64,000 nucleotides of DNA from Epithemia pelagica (taxonomy: Eukaryota; Bacillariophyta; Bacillariophyceae; Surirellales; Surirellaceae). The notes below the pieces were generated by a model. The model saw only the letters and a list, made by a program, of their open reading frames with translations, was not told the DNA's origin and searched no databases. The DNA lies in the NCBI GenBank assembly GCA_946965045.2, contig OX337236.1, positions 1,736,001 to 1,800,000 on the forward strand. Direction: 5' to 3'. Shown here in pieces: positions 38,501 through 48,994 of the stretch (its first letter is position 1; the number at the start of each line of letters is the position of its first letter). The position numbers were made by a program, and so were the translations under genes.

Positions 38501-40141
38501 ATGACGGAATTTGCGGGCTGGAACCAAACATTGGGTGACGACGTCAATAGTCGCTATGGTGCATCCAGGCAACGTCGTCGCCGAAGGTCTCCTATGCAGC
38601 AGCAACAGCCATCGAACATTGAGGACGACGATGACAACAGTTCGGTGGATTCCTCGTTGGAACCGTCGAATGATGAGGACGATCGACTGGCTCAAGAATA
38701 TCTTTGGAAAGAATACTTATCGATGGTCCCGGTTGGTCCTCGCGAATTATGCTTTCATCCCTCACTGGTTGTCGACGAACAGTGTTTGGACCGCTTCATT
38801 GCCTGGATCTCCCATCTTCCAGAAGGACAGCGACCTCAACGATTGCTTCTTTTTTCTCGACATATATCGGATTCACTAGGAACCGCCTACCGTATGGATC
38901 AACTAATTGAACTCTGTACACAAGACATCACAATGTTGTTTATTGCCAATATGGAAGGAACACACTCGCCCCGTGCTCCGTACGCGAAGCTCGTGTACAG
39001 TGAAATTCTTGCGAGTACCAGTTATCTCAAAGAACTTCGTTGCTTAAGACTCCAAAACACAAAGCTATCAAGACCTTCATCGCTGCGGAGTAAACTTGCG
39101 CAATGCCTATCATCCAAACACTGCAAGCTGGAAACTCTCAGTATGGTCAATTGCAACCTCGAACGAATGGATTCGCTCGCTCCGGCGTTGGAGCGATATA
39201 GTGGGTTACAGGACCTATGCCTTCGCAACTGTGGCCTCGATCGACAGGAACTTCACCGTTTGATCACAGCTGTGGAAAAATCTCCCAGTCGTCTCGTCAA
39301 ATTATGCTTGCAGCTATGCGATCTCGAAAACAAGGACCTGCCGATGCTCTCGTCCATGATCACTGCCCAGTCCAAGTTGGAGGATCTGGATTTGGCGCAA
39401 AATCACTTGTTTGCAAATTGGTCTACTGAAGATGACGACTATTATGTCTGTAACGATGATACTGGATTCCTTCAGGTTGCCTTTTCGGTGCATCCGTGTT
39501 TGAAAACGGTTCGGCTGGCCTTCTCTCCCCTGGACACGGTGGCCTTTCGGTCGATCTTGACGTCCGTGGCGGAAAGTAAAACCATTAAGACATTGGATTT
39601 GTGCAGAAGCTGCGACAATGTCCATTTCGACGACGATTGGATCGATTTGATCCCGCACATTCGAAGCTTGAAGAGTTTGTATGGACTCGAGGATTTGACC
39701 TGCAAACGAAAATGGGCTTCGTTGGTGGCACCGGCATTGCACTACAATATGAGTCTCCAAAGCTTAATAGACCCCAATGTAGGAGATGGCGAAGATTTAA
39801 TCTTGTTTGACAAGATCACCACCGGAACTCTGTTGCGGAACAAGCTTTTGAGCCGACTCGGTGAATTTCCGAGCAATGGCGATCCTCCTCTTGGTCTTTG
39901 GCCGATGGTATTGGAGAAATTTGCTGCTCACGATGTCGAGCAGTCGGCCCTGTTTGCATTCTTACAAACAAAGTCCTCGGCATTGGATGGTGGTGGGAGA
40001 TGGACGAGATCCCGAAAGCGAACGGCGATTGGATTGGAAGAAGAGAATCGGATCCTTCACTCCAAAATCAAACAATTGGAACGCGAGAATATTGCACTCC
40101 GATTGGAAAAATCCCTTCGTCTGAATGAGAGTCTTGACTGA
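38501..40141 (+). CDS. Leucine-rich-repeat (RNI-like) protein with C-terminal coiled coil
   Basis: Single exon, 546 residues from ATG 38501. The first ~60 residues are basic then acidic and disordered (ASRQRRRRRSP, DDDDNSSVDSS). From ~165 to ~400 there are LRR units of the ribonuclease-inhibitor type, with the recurring pattern LxxLxLxxCxL: LRCLRLQNTKL, LETLSMVNCNLERM, LQDLCLRNCGLDRQ, LVKLCLQLCDLENK, LEDLDLAQNHLF, LKTVRLAFSPLD and IKTLDLCRSCD. The end is a short leucine-zipper-like coiled coil (LEEENRILHSKIKQLEREN, then ALRLEKSLRL). There is no signal peptide, membrane segment, F-box or kinase domain, so a cytosolic or nuclear interaction protein is likely. LRR genes with this layout are common in diatoms. 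Confidence 0.75.
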   Translation: MTEFAGWNQTLGDDVNSRYGASRQRRRRRSPMQQQQPSNIEDDDDNSSVDSSLEPSNDEDDRLAQEYLWKEYLSMVPVGPRELCFHPSLVVDEQCLDRFIAWISHLPEGQRPQRLLLFSRHISDSLGTAYRMDQLIELCTQDITMLFIANMEGTHSPRAPYAKLVYSEILASTSYLKELRCLRLQNTKLSRPSSLRSKLAQCLSSKHCKLETLSMVNCNLERMDSLAPALERYSGLQDLCLRNCGLDRQELHRLITAVEKSPSRLVKLCLQLCDLENKDLPMLSSMITAQSKLEDLDLAQNHLFANWSTEDDDYYVCNDDTGFLQVAFSVHPCLKTVRLAFSPLDTVAFRSILTSVAESKTIKTLDLCRSCDNVHFDDDWIDLIPHIRSLKSLYGLEDLTCKRKWASLVAPALHYNMSLQSLIDPNVGDGEDLILFDKITTGTLLRNKLLSRLGEFPSNGDPPLGLWPMVLEKFAAHDVEQSALFAFLQTKSSALDGGGRWTRSRKRTAIGLEEENRILHSKIKQLERENIALRLEKSLRLNESLD

Positions 40142-40503
40142 ACAGCATTTTCGTGTGGCTAGTAGAGAAAGTGTGAAATGTTTCGTCGGCCATTGCTACT
40201 ACAATTTATCTGAATGAGAGTCATACAGGAACAACAGTTTCTTGTCAAGCGAGTTGTAGCTTGAGAAAGTGTGAAATATTCTCTAGCTTAACTCAGTCAT
40301 TGCAACAACGCTAGATATACAGCAGTTTGAAACTAGACGGCTTGGATGTTGGCGCATAACCGTGTTGAGAGTCGTCCATGCTCGGATTCGCTTGTTTGGG
40401 TATCCGTAATGACAGTGGTAGAAAAAAGGTTGTTTGTGGAGCCTTGCGCGCATTCCAAAAAGAGGAGCGTGTACGGATATTCAGTTCAAACTGCAGGAGT
40501 AGT
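40142..40503. other. Convergent intergenic region
   Basis: About 360 bp between converging genes. A phrase around TTGAGAAAGTGTGAAAT occurs at about 40164-40179 and 40262-40278, suggesting a short imperfect direct repeat in the 3' UTR of the LRR gene. Nothing else is seen. Confidence 0.45.
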
Positions 40504-42720
40504 TCACGTGGCGCCCTGGTCCCGAATGGCTTGTAGAATTGCTTGTTCGGTTCTCATTTCTTGTTGGGCTTGATGTCGTACGGCATTGAGTTGCGCCCAA
40601 AACTCGGCCATGTTGTGGGAGGAAAATCGATGGGCGACATTGTCTTGTCGTTGCTTGTTGTTGGAGGCATGATAGATTAAATGCCGTGAAAATTGGTGGG
40701 GTGCCAACGGAATGAGACGCCGCAAGTTACAGCCCATGGGACCAAAGAGTTGCTGGCCGCCACTCCAATACTCGACCGTGTGCAACCCCAAACCATCGTG
40801 TCGTTGCAAGTCCAACGATACTCCGGAACGAGAAAGACGGTCGGGCCGATGTTGTTCTTCTTCCAATGATGAAAACGATAGTGGGGGAGACGACGGATCC
40901 ACGTCCGTTGGTTTGGTTTGGGAAGTGTTCATTCCAGAAGAAGAAGAAGAGGAGTTGTTGTTGGTGGTTTGGTTGGCCTCCATCATCCACCAGTCCAACT
41001 CGACCATATCATTGGGAAAGGGTGGCAAGAATCCGCGGTAACAGTTCTGCGTATGCCATTCCACGAGTTGTCGTTTGGTGGCCATCCATCCTCCTTGATT
41101 GTTGGCATAGCGTCCCTTGGTGGTCAAGGGTCGTTTGGGAAACAAGGGTTGACCTGTCGTGGGATTGCGTCCTCGTCCAATCCAGTAATCGGGAATAGAA
41201 TGATCGACTCCTGTTTCATCGGATCCACCGACCAACAACAGGACCCAACCCAAGGACTCGGATAATGTTGCATTGTCGTCCTGCAGTAAGGGAGGCATGA
41301 ACCGTATCCCCAAGGCATCCAAACTCGTTTCCCAGTAGTACAAATCGGTCATGTTGGGAGCTAGAGGAATGTGACTATTGGAGGTTTCATTGGCGACATG
41401 ACAACAAATGGACGGATCCAACAAGGAGGATGACGGCTGAGAGAAAGACGACGAAGACGACGACGATGTGGGCCAGGTAAAGTTCATGGGAATGTGCGGA
41501 AACCAATTGTCTTGAAAATGCGCCAAGGATGTGGACCGATTCCATCCTGGCAAGGCCGCTTCGACACGAAACAATCCCGGAACGGTGCGTTGCAACATCC
41601 CTTGCGTCATGGTACCATGATAGGAAAGGACCAAGGGTGGTTCCTTTTTGTATTGTGGCGGTGGTGTCGACGACGCAATGACCGACGCATTGGTTCCATA
41701 CAGTGCCACGGCATGTTGGTATCGCAGTGGGACATGAGGAGGATCGGGGGGTGCTTGTTGTCGCAAACGATACAAGTCTTGCGTCACTTGCCAATGCTGC
41801 TCCACATGAGGACCATGCAACAACATATCATCTTCCATTACCACAAACATGTCATAGTGCTCCCACTTGTCCTTGAGAACATATCGATGTTGTCGGGCCA
41901 AGCCACGGGTGTGTGGTTTCAAAATACGTTGATCCGGTACATGGGAAGGACCACCTACACGGTTGTTGGTTCGATTGGTAACTGTCCGTTTGACCATGGG
42001 ATACGCCAAGGGTGTCGCGTCGGACCAGATCTCCAAAGGAATACTGTGGCTGGAACGATGTCGAGGCCTCCTTCTCTTCGTCGTGTGATTCCTCTCTTTT
42101 GTGGGTAGTGTTGGATCGTTGGACAAGGCATGATCCAAGTGAGCGCGTTGCGAATCCGTCAGATTGTACTGCGTAATGAGCACGACATCGACCCAACAAT
42201 CGCTCCGATGACGTTTCATACTCCAGGCTGATTCTCGCAAGACGGGTACGACGGTTTCGGAAAATCGATCACTGCCCCGTTTGGTGCGTCGTCGTCCGGT
42301 ATTGATGGCCTGACTGCTGGTGACAATGTACAAGATGCGAAAATAACTCGACGACGGTTGTCGAAGTGTCCACGTGTGGATGGGAGGGGCGTGATCGAGA
42401 GAGTGGGTTTGCACGTGACGAGGATCCAATTGGTTCCAGAGAGGCGCATCGCTGTTGGGCTGGTTGTTGTTGTTGTTGTTGTCGGATGACAGGATGGTTC
42501 GAGGAAAGACGCACCGACGAGTAAAATTGAAATAGGCCCACAAAAAGACAATCCAACTCGCCGCAAATTGAAACCATTGCCATTGTTTGGCAGACTGAAT
42601 GGTTGTTCGCATGGTACAATCACGATGTGGTGGTGGTTGCCGTTTGGATAGTCGCTCCGTCGAATGCAAGGGGACCACTGCCACCACCGTCGAGGAGAAG
42701 GAGGAGGTCCGGAAGAGCAT
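40504..42720 (-). CDS. Putative type II membrane glycosyltransferase, long paralogue
   Basis: Single exon, 738 residues from the first in-frame ATG (42720); an ATG at 42612 just before the signal anchor would give 702. One hydrophobic segment (WFQFAASWIVFLWAYFNF) follows a short N-terminus, fitting a Golgi/ER type II enzyme. It shares with the gene at 10321-12075: FRILYIVTSSQAINTG, LEIWSDATPLAYP, ARQHRYVLKDKWEHYDMFVV, the acidic EDDMLLHG, YHGTMTQGMLQRTVPGLFRVE, NNQGGWMATKRQLVEWHTQ and NMAEFWAQLNAVR. Extra length lies in low-complexity Ser/Asn/Pro loops between conserved blocks. The shared EDD and aromatic blocks suggest a GT-A-like active site; the family and acceptor are unknown to me. The methyltransferase gene starts ~400 bp away on the other strand. 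Confidence 0.7.
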   Translation of the reverse strand: MLFRTSSFSSTVVAVVPLHSTERLSKRQPPPHRDCTMRTTIQSAKQWQWFQFAASWIVFLWAYFNFTRRCVFPRTILSSDNNNNNNQPNSDAPLWNQLDPRHVQTHSLDHAPPIHTWTLRQPSSSYFRILYIVTSSQAINTGRRRTKRGSDRFSETVVPVLRESAWSMKRHRSDCWVDVVLITQYNLTDSQRAHLDHALSNDPTLPTKERNHTTKRRRPRHRSSHSIPLEIWSDATPLAYPMVKRTVTNRTNNRVGGPSHVPDQRILKPHTRGLARQHRYVLKDKWEHYDMFVVMEDDMLLHGPHVEQHWQVTQDLYRLRQQAPPDPPHVPLRYQHAVALYGTNASVIASSTPPPQYKKEPPLVLSYHGTMTQGMLQRTVPGLFRVEAALPGWNRSTSLAHFQDNWFPHIPMNFTWPTSSSSSSSFSQPSSSLLDPSICCHVANETSNSHIPLAPNMTDLYYWETSLDALGIRFMPPLLQDDNATLSESLGWVLLLVGGSDETGVDHSIPDYWIGRGRNPTTGQPLFPKRPLTTKGRYANNQGGWMATKRQLVEWHTQNCYRGFLPPFPNDMVELDWWMMEANQTTNNNSSSSSSGMNTSQTKPTDVDPSSPPLSFSSLEEEQHRPDRLSRSGVSLDLQRHDGLGLHTVEYWSGGQQLFGPMGCNLRRLIPLAPHQFSRHLIYHASNNKQRQDNVAHRFSSHNMAEFWAQLNAVRHQAQQEMRTEQAILQAIRDQGAT

Positions 42721-43120
42721 GGTGTGGTGGACCACACCACTCCCAATTTGTGACAAAAATTGGATGTCTAGCGAGCGCGTGCAATGCCTAGTTGCGCGCG
42801 CGTCCCATCATAAAATCGGACGCGCAAGCACAAACCAAAAAACCCTCGCGGCTAGGCAACACCCAAGAGAAATCTTGTCCGTGGTGTTGATAAATGGCCA
42901 AATGGTTCATGGAGAGATGGATGCCATACACACAATCCAGAGCGACACAATAGACCCAGACGACAAAACCACCAACAAAGCACAGCAAACAAAATCTACA
43001 CACTCCAGGGGCCTTCCTCCCAATGACTGACCAAGAAGGAAGCGAAGCCAGAGTCGCAATCCTCCTTCTTGCGCCGATTCCACCAAACAGCGGCGTACCA
43101 GCACCAACAACCACAAGGAA
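42721..43120. other. Divergent intergenic region
   Basis: About 400 bp shared by the glycosyltransferase-like gene and the methyltransferase gene, presumably a two-way promoter. A GCGCGCG-rich spot lies at about 42773-42801. Open frames here have no recognisable content. Confidence 0.45.
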
Positions 43121-44224
43121 ATGGATCATCGGACCGCACCCGTGGTTCAAACTGTCATGCAAGAATATCGGGACGATCCCACGACTGGATTTTTCAAATT
43201 GGCCAATGCTCCCTGTATTCGGTATCGCTTGAGACAACGCCCACGACCAACTCCATCTCCTCCTAATGACGACAAGGACGCGACCAAGTCGTCTCCTTCC
43301 ACCCACCAACACGCCTCCTCTGCCAGCAGTGGTGGTCACCTCCCGCATAGTCCCGGTGATGGCAAGGGCGAAACTCCCGATTGCAATGTCAAGGACGATT
43401 CCACAACTACGCAATGTCCCGAATTGGTCATTTGCCAAAACTCTCAGGCACAAACTCACACGGGTGGAGTGGTCTGGGAAACGTCCTTTTTATTGTTGGA
43501 ATATTTGTTGCATGTCTGCCACTCCACAACGAGCGACAAGCACGTGTTGTCGGATGCCGCAGCCGCAAGAGTTGTGGGACCCTCTCTCTTGGAGGTGGGA
43601 GCCGGCTGTGGCCTCTTGGGCATGGCACTGGCCGCTCAGTTACCCCACTTGTTGCAACACGTGGTCTTGACGGAAACCCAGGAGGTGTACGACACAATTT
43701 TACAACCCAATGTCCTTCGCAATCAATCAGTGTGGAATGACAAGCAGTCGTATTATCCGTCTGTATCGGCCAGTCCCTTGGATTGGACACGATACCAAGA
43801 GGATGCCCCACAGTTAGTCAAATTCAGGGACTCCTCCTCCTCCTCCCGAAATAAACCAAATCATGGCACGGAGGAGAAGAATGCCAGGGTTTGCACGTTT
43901 GATACCATTGTAGGTACCGATGTCGTCTTTTCTCCTCCATTGGTGGAACCCTTGTTGGCCACCTTACAGTTTCTGGCCCATGACACAACAACAGTCTACC
44001 TTTGTTTGCAACCCGACCGTTGTCCCAAGTCCTATCAATTGCTCCAAAGCAAATGCTTGGACTATGGCTTTGTGTGGAAGGACCTATCCATCAACAAAAA
44101 AGAAAAAGAAGACAATGGCGAGGTGGAGACGACTAGCGCAGAGACTTGGCCATCACCAGTCTTTTTCCAATGGGTACAGTTGTTGGAATCGAAAATCATT
44201 TGTTTGCAACGAATACGAGAGTGA
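43121..44224 (+). CDS. Family-16 (METTL21/EEF2KMT-type) protein methyltransferase
   Basis: Single exon, 367 residues from ATG 43121. The Methyltransf_16 layout is clear: QTHTGGVVWETSFLLLEYLL before the SAM-binding motif I, SLLEVGAGCGLLGMALA. The acidic strand end VVLTET, the post-motif LDW and then FDTIVGTDVVFSPPLVEPLL (the DVVY-like active-site motif) follow, with YLCLQPDRC and a final strand (VFFQWVQL). Members of this group methylate lysines of elongation factors, chaperones or other proteins; which substrate applies here cannot be told. A Ser/Pro/His-rich insertion (~40-95) precedes the core, and a Ser-rich loop lies between motifs. No targeting signal is seen, so a cytosolic location is likely. 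Confidence 0.8.
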   Translation: MDHRTAPVVQTVMQEYRDDPTTGFFKLANAPCIRYRLRQRPRPTPSPPNDDKDATKSSPSTHQHASSASSGGHLPHSPGDGKGETPDCNVKDDSTTTQCPELVICQNSQAQTHTGGVVWETSFLLLEYLLHVCHSTTSDKHVLSDAAAARVVGPSLLEVGAGCGLLGMALAAQLPHLLQHVVLTETQEVYDTILQPNVLRNQSVWNDKQSYYPSVSASPLDWTRYQEDAPQLVKFRDSSSSSRNKPNHGTEEKNARVCTFDTIVGTDVVFSPPLVEPLLATLQFLAHDTTTVYLCLQPDRCPKSYQLLQSKCLDYGFVWKDLSINKKEKEDNGEVETTSAETWPSPVFFQWVQLLESKIICLQRIRE

Positions 44225-44907
44225 AAATAAAACATGACGAGAAACTTTTGATGGCAATGTTTGTCTACTCTTACTTGGTAAAAGATATTGCGATCGCGTC
44301 TAGCTAGGGTCAGTCGGTAGATGTCATCGTTGAGAGGACTTGTAGCGCGGTAGTTTTCTTACTCGACTCTTGTCTGTGGACACCATGGTGGTCGTTGTTC
44401 CGGTGCCGTCCCATTTTGTGAGAAGGGTAGTCGTGTCGCCGGGCGGGTCGTCCGTGTGACGGACATGGTAACGTTTCTCACAGACAGCTTTGCTTACATA
44501 GATGGAAAGAAGCGTGGATTTAGTCTTGCGCCGTTCTGTGTGACCGCGGGAGGGCGCTCGCGCACGTCGAGGGAACCGGACCACCAACCGTGACCACGAA
44601 TGAAAGACACGCGATGGATTTGAACTTCGCCAAAAAACTTGGCTCTTCTTCCTTCTCTCGTTCCCGTGATTTGTGCGCCGTTGGTTGGTCCGTTCGTTGT
44701 GGCTCTCTGTTCGAACCAAAGACTCTCTCGAATCCAACCACATACAAGAAATTGCGACAAACTGAGCCATTCCGACGGATTGGTGGTGGCGTGTTGCAGT
44801 ACATCGACCTTTTCTGCAGAAGAGAACCCACAGGAGACCACTCACAAAACCGATCCATCGATCGTCCATTCCCTCCGAATCATTGAACGAAAGAACCTGA
44901 GGGTACC
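44225..44907. other. Intergenic region
   Basis: About 680 bp between two plus-strand genes. Several overlapping minus-strand frames (44324-45052) run into the next gene antisense and are compositionally unlike proteins. No gene is supported. Confidence 0.5.
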
Positions 44908-46344
44908 ATGTTCCAGCATCGAATGAAAGAGGGCCAAGCGCAACATCAACGCGGTATATCTCCCTTGACGCTTTGTTGGACCTACGGCAGATATTGCTGT
45001 TGCCGATATGGATTCTATCCATTGGCAGTCGCTCCGATATTGACTTTGGCATGCCTCACATCCATTTATAGCTCCAGTGGATGCAAATTCACCAACGTGG
45101 ATATTGGCTTTACACAAGAACCGAATGCGGCATGGAATGCTTCATCGGCGTCATTGGGCTTTTGGTATCGGGAGTTCCCCAATGAGGGTGACGACGTCGA
45201 AGGTCACAGGTACGATCCGGACCTTCTCGAGAAAGTTCATGAGGGTTGTCAATGGTACTCGGATGCCTTCGAAGAGACTTTTATTCAAAACGATCGAACT
45301 TGGAAAGTTTCCAGGATCATGGCTCGTGTTGCCGGTGGTGGCTCGTTCGCATCCGCGATTCTGTCATGGACCTTTGTGGGTCCATTCTTTTGTCCGGTCC
45401 ACTTTCTCTGGCCGGGTGTGTTGTTGCCTTTGGTCATGATCTCTTTTATTGCAGAAGGATCCAAATTTCTCTTTTTTGACATGAGCATTTGTAGGAACAA
45501 CCTCTTCAAGGAAGCTGGCACTGACGAAGGCACAGCACCAGAGTCTGCCGAATCCTGTTCCTTGGGCGATAACGCTATTCAAACAATAGTGGCAGTAGTG
45601 CTGTTGCTTGTTGCACTCTTGTTGGTTTGTCTGAAAGTTCCAGACGAACGTCAACTGGATCCACATTTTGGTATCCCGGACGAAGGCACGGATCCCTCGG
45701 AAGAAGATGAGTATCACCACTCCCTTCGCGGGTTTCCAGGAAGATCGATTCGAAGCTCCAAACAAAGTTTGCGAAAAATCAAGTCCCTCGACGAATTGCC
45801 AACGCGTTCCGCACCAAGACCCAGAGATGAAACATCCGAGTACTCTTCAGAGGATTATCCTGAGGACTACGCCATACCTGTCGTTTCGAAAGAGCATGAC
45901 TTTGTAAAGCCAGCAAACCCTTATCCGCCTCTTTCCAAACGTGACCTTTCCAACAGCAACAACGACAGTTCCTTTCAGTCGCGAAGTGCTTTGGATGCGT
46001 CGTTTCAATCTAACAACGACCCAATGCACGTACGGCACCATAGCGTGGATGAGCTCCTCGGTGACATTGAGGAAGAGTCGTCCAGTTCTCCTCCGGAACC
46101 AATCCTTGGAAATTCATCAATGGTTGACATGGACGACACGAGAATTTCCGAAAGTCGACTATCCACATTGGCCAGTGTGGAAAAGAAGGCTGCAGGGTCG
46201 GGTGAGTTTTCCACGGCGTCCAGTATGTTGGAAGATTTGGTGAGAGATTTAAACTATTCCTACTCCAATCCTCCACCGCAGCGCGATGGTGGTGCTCTCG
46301 AGAGTCCTGCACACTCATCGTCAAGACATCGACAATATCCATAA
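44908..46344 (+). CDS. Four-TM protein with Cys/Trp extracellular loop and long phosphorylatable tail
   Basis: Single exon, 478 residues from ATG 44908. Four hydrophobic helices are visible: YPLAVAPILTLACLTSIY (~36-53), GSFASAILSWTFVGPFF (~145-161), FLWPGVLLPLVMISFIA (~166-182) and QTIVAVVLLLVALLLVC (~224-240). The loop after the first helix is long (~90 residues) with a conserved-looking start (GCKFTNVDIGFTQ) and N-glycosylation sites. This resembles the claudin/tetraspan layout seen in large diatom families, but I cannot assign a named family. The C-terminal half (~245-478) is a disordered cytosolic tail rich in Ser, Asp, Pro and Tyr with several SxDELL- or SSMLEDL-like motifs, suitable for phosphorylation and adaptor binding. 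Confidence 0.65.
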   Translation: MFQHRMKEGQAQHQRGISPLTLCWTYGRYCCCRYGFYPLAVAPILTLACLTSIYSSSGCKFTNVDIGFTQEPNAAWNASSASLGFWYREFPNEGDDVEGHRYDPDLLEKVHEGCQWYSDAFEETFIQNDRTWKVSRIMARVAGGGSFASAILSWTFVGPFFCPVHFLWPGVLLPLVMISFIAEGSKFLFFDMSICRNNLFKEAGTDEGTAPESAESCSLGDNAIQTIVAVVLLLVALLLVCLKVPDERQLDPHFGIPDEGTDPSEEDEYHHSLRGFPGRSIRSSKQSLRKIKSLDELPTRSAPRPRDETSEYSSEDYPEDYAIPVVSKEHDFVKPANPYPPLSKRDLSNSNNDSSFQSRSALDASFQSNNDPMHVRHHSVDELLGDIEEESSSSPPEPILGNSSMVDMDDTRISESRLSTLASVEKKAAGSGEFSTASSMLEDLVRDLNYSYSNPPPQRDGGALESPAHSSSRHRQYP

Positions 46345-46725
46345 AGAGACGGGAAACTTCCGTCAAAGACGTTGCCGGTAGCAGAGATATCCCATGAAGA
46401 TCCGTGGCAACGAAATGGCTTGATGCCTCTATGTGAAGGTCGCTGTCGTTGGATTTGACGACCGATATCACCAGCTGCATTTCGTCGACATTTGTGCAGC
46501 CTCTTTTCTGGACACTAGATGGTTCTATCAACGTTAAGTTACAAGAAATAATGTCGACTCTCCTTCTTTTGCATATGATTACCTAAGTGTAATGTTTTCA
46601 GATTAAGATCATCGTCATTACCTATGGGCGCAAGTCGAACGAGCATGATGATAGCGGTGAGGAATGTAGTAAAACTGGAATACATTGTTACACGTCTTCA
46701 TATAAATAGGTCCTGTCGGACACCA
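46345..46725. other. Convergent intergenic region
   Basis: About 380 bp between converging genes; the last ~60 bp are AT-rich. I see no gene. Confidence 0.5.
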
Positions 46726-48390
46726 TCAAAGCTTGCTCGAATATCCAAAAGGGCACATAGGTCTTGTCGGAACTTCCTGAGGAGGATCCTTTGGAGGCAC
46801 ATGACGGGGAGGCGACAGCTTGGGCGTGTGTGGAGGAGGTCGCATAGTTTTGCTCTGGTGGAGGAGGAACGTGGAAATTTTTTGTTCAATGCGACCAGCA
46901 TAATCGGGATCGACTTGCTGAAAATTAGCAATTGCTCGTTTGCGAACAAAGGGTGATTGAACACGGCTCATGTGTTGTGCAATGTTGGTTGTTAACCGAT
47001 CTCGTGCCCCTTCATCCAACACACGCCAATAAAAGTCCTTGACTTGACTAAAGTTGTCTTGATCGCCCGTTTCATACCGTTGCACTTGACCAGAAACGAC
47101 ATTTCCATGCCACGTAACTCCTTTGGTGACTGCTTGAGGTCCTTCAAAAGAATTGGGAAAGTAGTTGGGACCGGCACCGCCATTGCCTGGTTCCACTTGC
47201 ATGGGACCATCCCGTTGATATGTGTTGACCGAGGCTGCCACGGGCTGGTTGACAGGGATCAAATGATAATTAGCACCGAGACGGTGACGATGTGTATCTG
47301 GGTACGAGAAGAGACGAGCTTGAAGCATCTTGTCCGGTGAGGGCTCAATCCCCGGTATCATGTGAGAGGGCGAAAAGGCCAATTGTTCAATTTGCCCAAA
47401 GTAGGATTCCGCATTGCGATTGAGGACCAAACGACCCACGGGACGAAGTGGAAACTTTGAATGCGGCCAGATCTTGGTCAAATCAAAAGGATTGAACGGC
47501 ACTTGTGCGGCCTCCTTAAATGTCATGACCTGCATGTACATGGTCCAGGAGGGGTAATTGCCAGTTGCAATGGCATTGTACAAATCACGAATCGCATAAT
47601 CAGGATCGGACGAAGCAGTTGCGGATGCTTCAGAAGTGCTGAGATTGCGAATGCCTTGATCCGTCTTGAAATGATACTTGACGTAAAACGCTTCGCCCTG
47701 TGCATTCACATTCTTGAATGTATGGCTGCCATACCCATTCATAAAGCGGTACCCGTCGGGAATGCCTCGATCTGAAAACAGAAACGACACCTGATGGGTA
47801 GTTTCAGGTCGCATACCAATAAAATCCCAAAACATGTCGGCATCCGCCAAATGGGTAACAGGATTTCGTTTCTGTGTGTGGATAAAGGATGGGAAGAGAA
47901 TCGGATCTCGAAGAAAGAAAATAGGAGTATTGTTTCCCACCAGATCCCAGTTTCCTTCTTCACTATAAAATTTCACTGCGAATCCGCGAGGATCTCTGAC
48001 AGTGTCCGCTGTTCCACTTTCGCCACCGACTGTACTGAAGCGCACGGCCACGGGAGTTTTCTGGTGTTGTTGTTGAAACATTTTGCCTTTGCAAATACCA
48101 GACAAGAACCTGGCATCCGTCACTTCAAAATATCCAAATGCACCAGCACCCTTAGCATGAACCACACGTTCTGGAATCCGTTCGCGATCAAAGTGAGCCA
48201 TGTGATCCAACAACGTAAAGTCTTCCAACACAATGGGGCCTTGAGAACCAGCCGTTCGACTAGCCGTCAAAGTATCCACAGGAGCTCCTTGACTGGTCGT
48301 CAAATGAGGGGCCATTCTCTCCATCGACTTTGATGCTGACGCATATTGGTTCAATTGCTTTGGTGCTACGTTGCTTTGATGTTCCGGCAT
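46726..48390 (-). CDS. Peroxisomal haem catalase
   Basis: Single exon, 554 residues from ATG 48388-48390. This is a typical monofunctional catalase (2 H2O2 to water and oxygen). The distal His lies in [15 protein letters not shown], the distal Asn in [14 protein letters not shown], and the proximal haem-ligand Tyr in [15 protein letters not shown]. Other family blocks are [29 protein letters not shown] and [11 protein letters not shown]. The length fits small-subunit catalases (~480-550), without the C-terminal flavodoxin-like domain of large ones. The protein ends in SSKL, a classical type 1 peroxisomal targeting signal, so peroxisomes are the likely site. A Pro-rich stretch links the core to this tail. 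Expression with oxidative stress is expected but no regulatory site is visible. Confidence 0.95.
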   Translation of the reverse strand: MPEHQSNVAPKQLNQYASASKSMERMAPHLTTSQGAPVDTLTASRTAGSQGPIVLEDFTLLDHMAHFDRERIPERVVHAKGAGAFGYFEVTDARFLSGICKGKMFQQQHQKTPVAVRFSTVGGESGTADTVRDPRGFAVKFYSEEGNWDLVGNNTPIFFLRDPILFPSFIHTQKRNPVTHLADADMFWDFIGMRPETTHQVSFLFSDRGIPDGYRFMNGYGSHTFKNVNAQGEAFYVKYHFKTDQGIRNLSTSEASATASSDPDYAIRDLYNAIATGNYPSWTMYMQVMTFKEAAQVPFNPFDLTKIWPHSKFPLRPVGRLVLNRNAESYFGQIEQLAFSPSHMIPGIEPSPDKMLQARLFSYPDTHRHRLGANYHLIPVNQPVAASVNTYQRDGPMQVEPGNGGAGPNYFPNSFEGPQAVTKGVTWHGNVVSGQVQRYETGDQDNFSQVKDFYWRVLDEGARDRLTTNIAQHMSRVQSPFVRKRAIANFQQVDPDYAGRIEQKISTFLLHQSKTMRPPPHTPKLSPPRHVPPKDPPQEVPTRPMCPFGYSSKL

Positions 48391-48994
48391 GGTGGTTTTC
48401 GAGTGTAATGGACTCCGAGATGATTGGCAACGTTTTTGGATGCAATTGAAGATCTTTTGATGAATGTCGGTGTAATATGTGTCAGTTGGCAGGGACTTGA
48501 GCCAACTGTCTTCTGTCAGTCAGTACTCGTATGTGTCTGTCTGTGGGGTTCCGTTGGATGTCACAAGAAGCACGTGTCAAAGCGCGTGCAGATTCAGTCC
48601 TGCCGACTCTTGCTGCATATAATCTTCCAGTCCTCGCGCACGATAGGGTCTTTTGTATGGCCCTCTGAAGACCCAACGGAAACCTTTTACTTATTGATTG
48701 TGTTTTTTTACCAAGTGCAAGCCGCAATCGAAAACGCGCAGTGGTATCCGAACACCGATGACCGATGTGTGTCCCGTGTGGAGAAGCAACGAGCGAAACC
48801 ACAACGATACAACGATTCATCTTGAAGACACGAAGCAACAACCCGCAATATTACACGATACAAAAGCGCTATCCTTATCCCCCGTTTTGGCACGGAGTAA
48901 TCGTTGAAGGACCACCACACTCTTACAACAAGATTGACGTGACGCAACAGCTCTTCCTCCTCGATAACTTCATCACAAAAATCAAGTTGTTACC
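48391..48994. other. Divergent intergenic region
   Basis: About 600 bp between the catalase start and the acidic-protein start. Overlapping frames on both strands (48424-48947) have no recognisable content. Confidence 0.45.

Noticed and set aside
44324-45052. 242-codon minus-strand frame
   Set aside because: It overlaps the start of the four-TM gene antisense and has no recognisable fold or motif.
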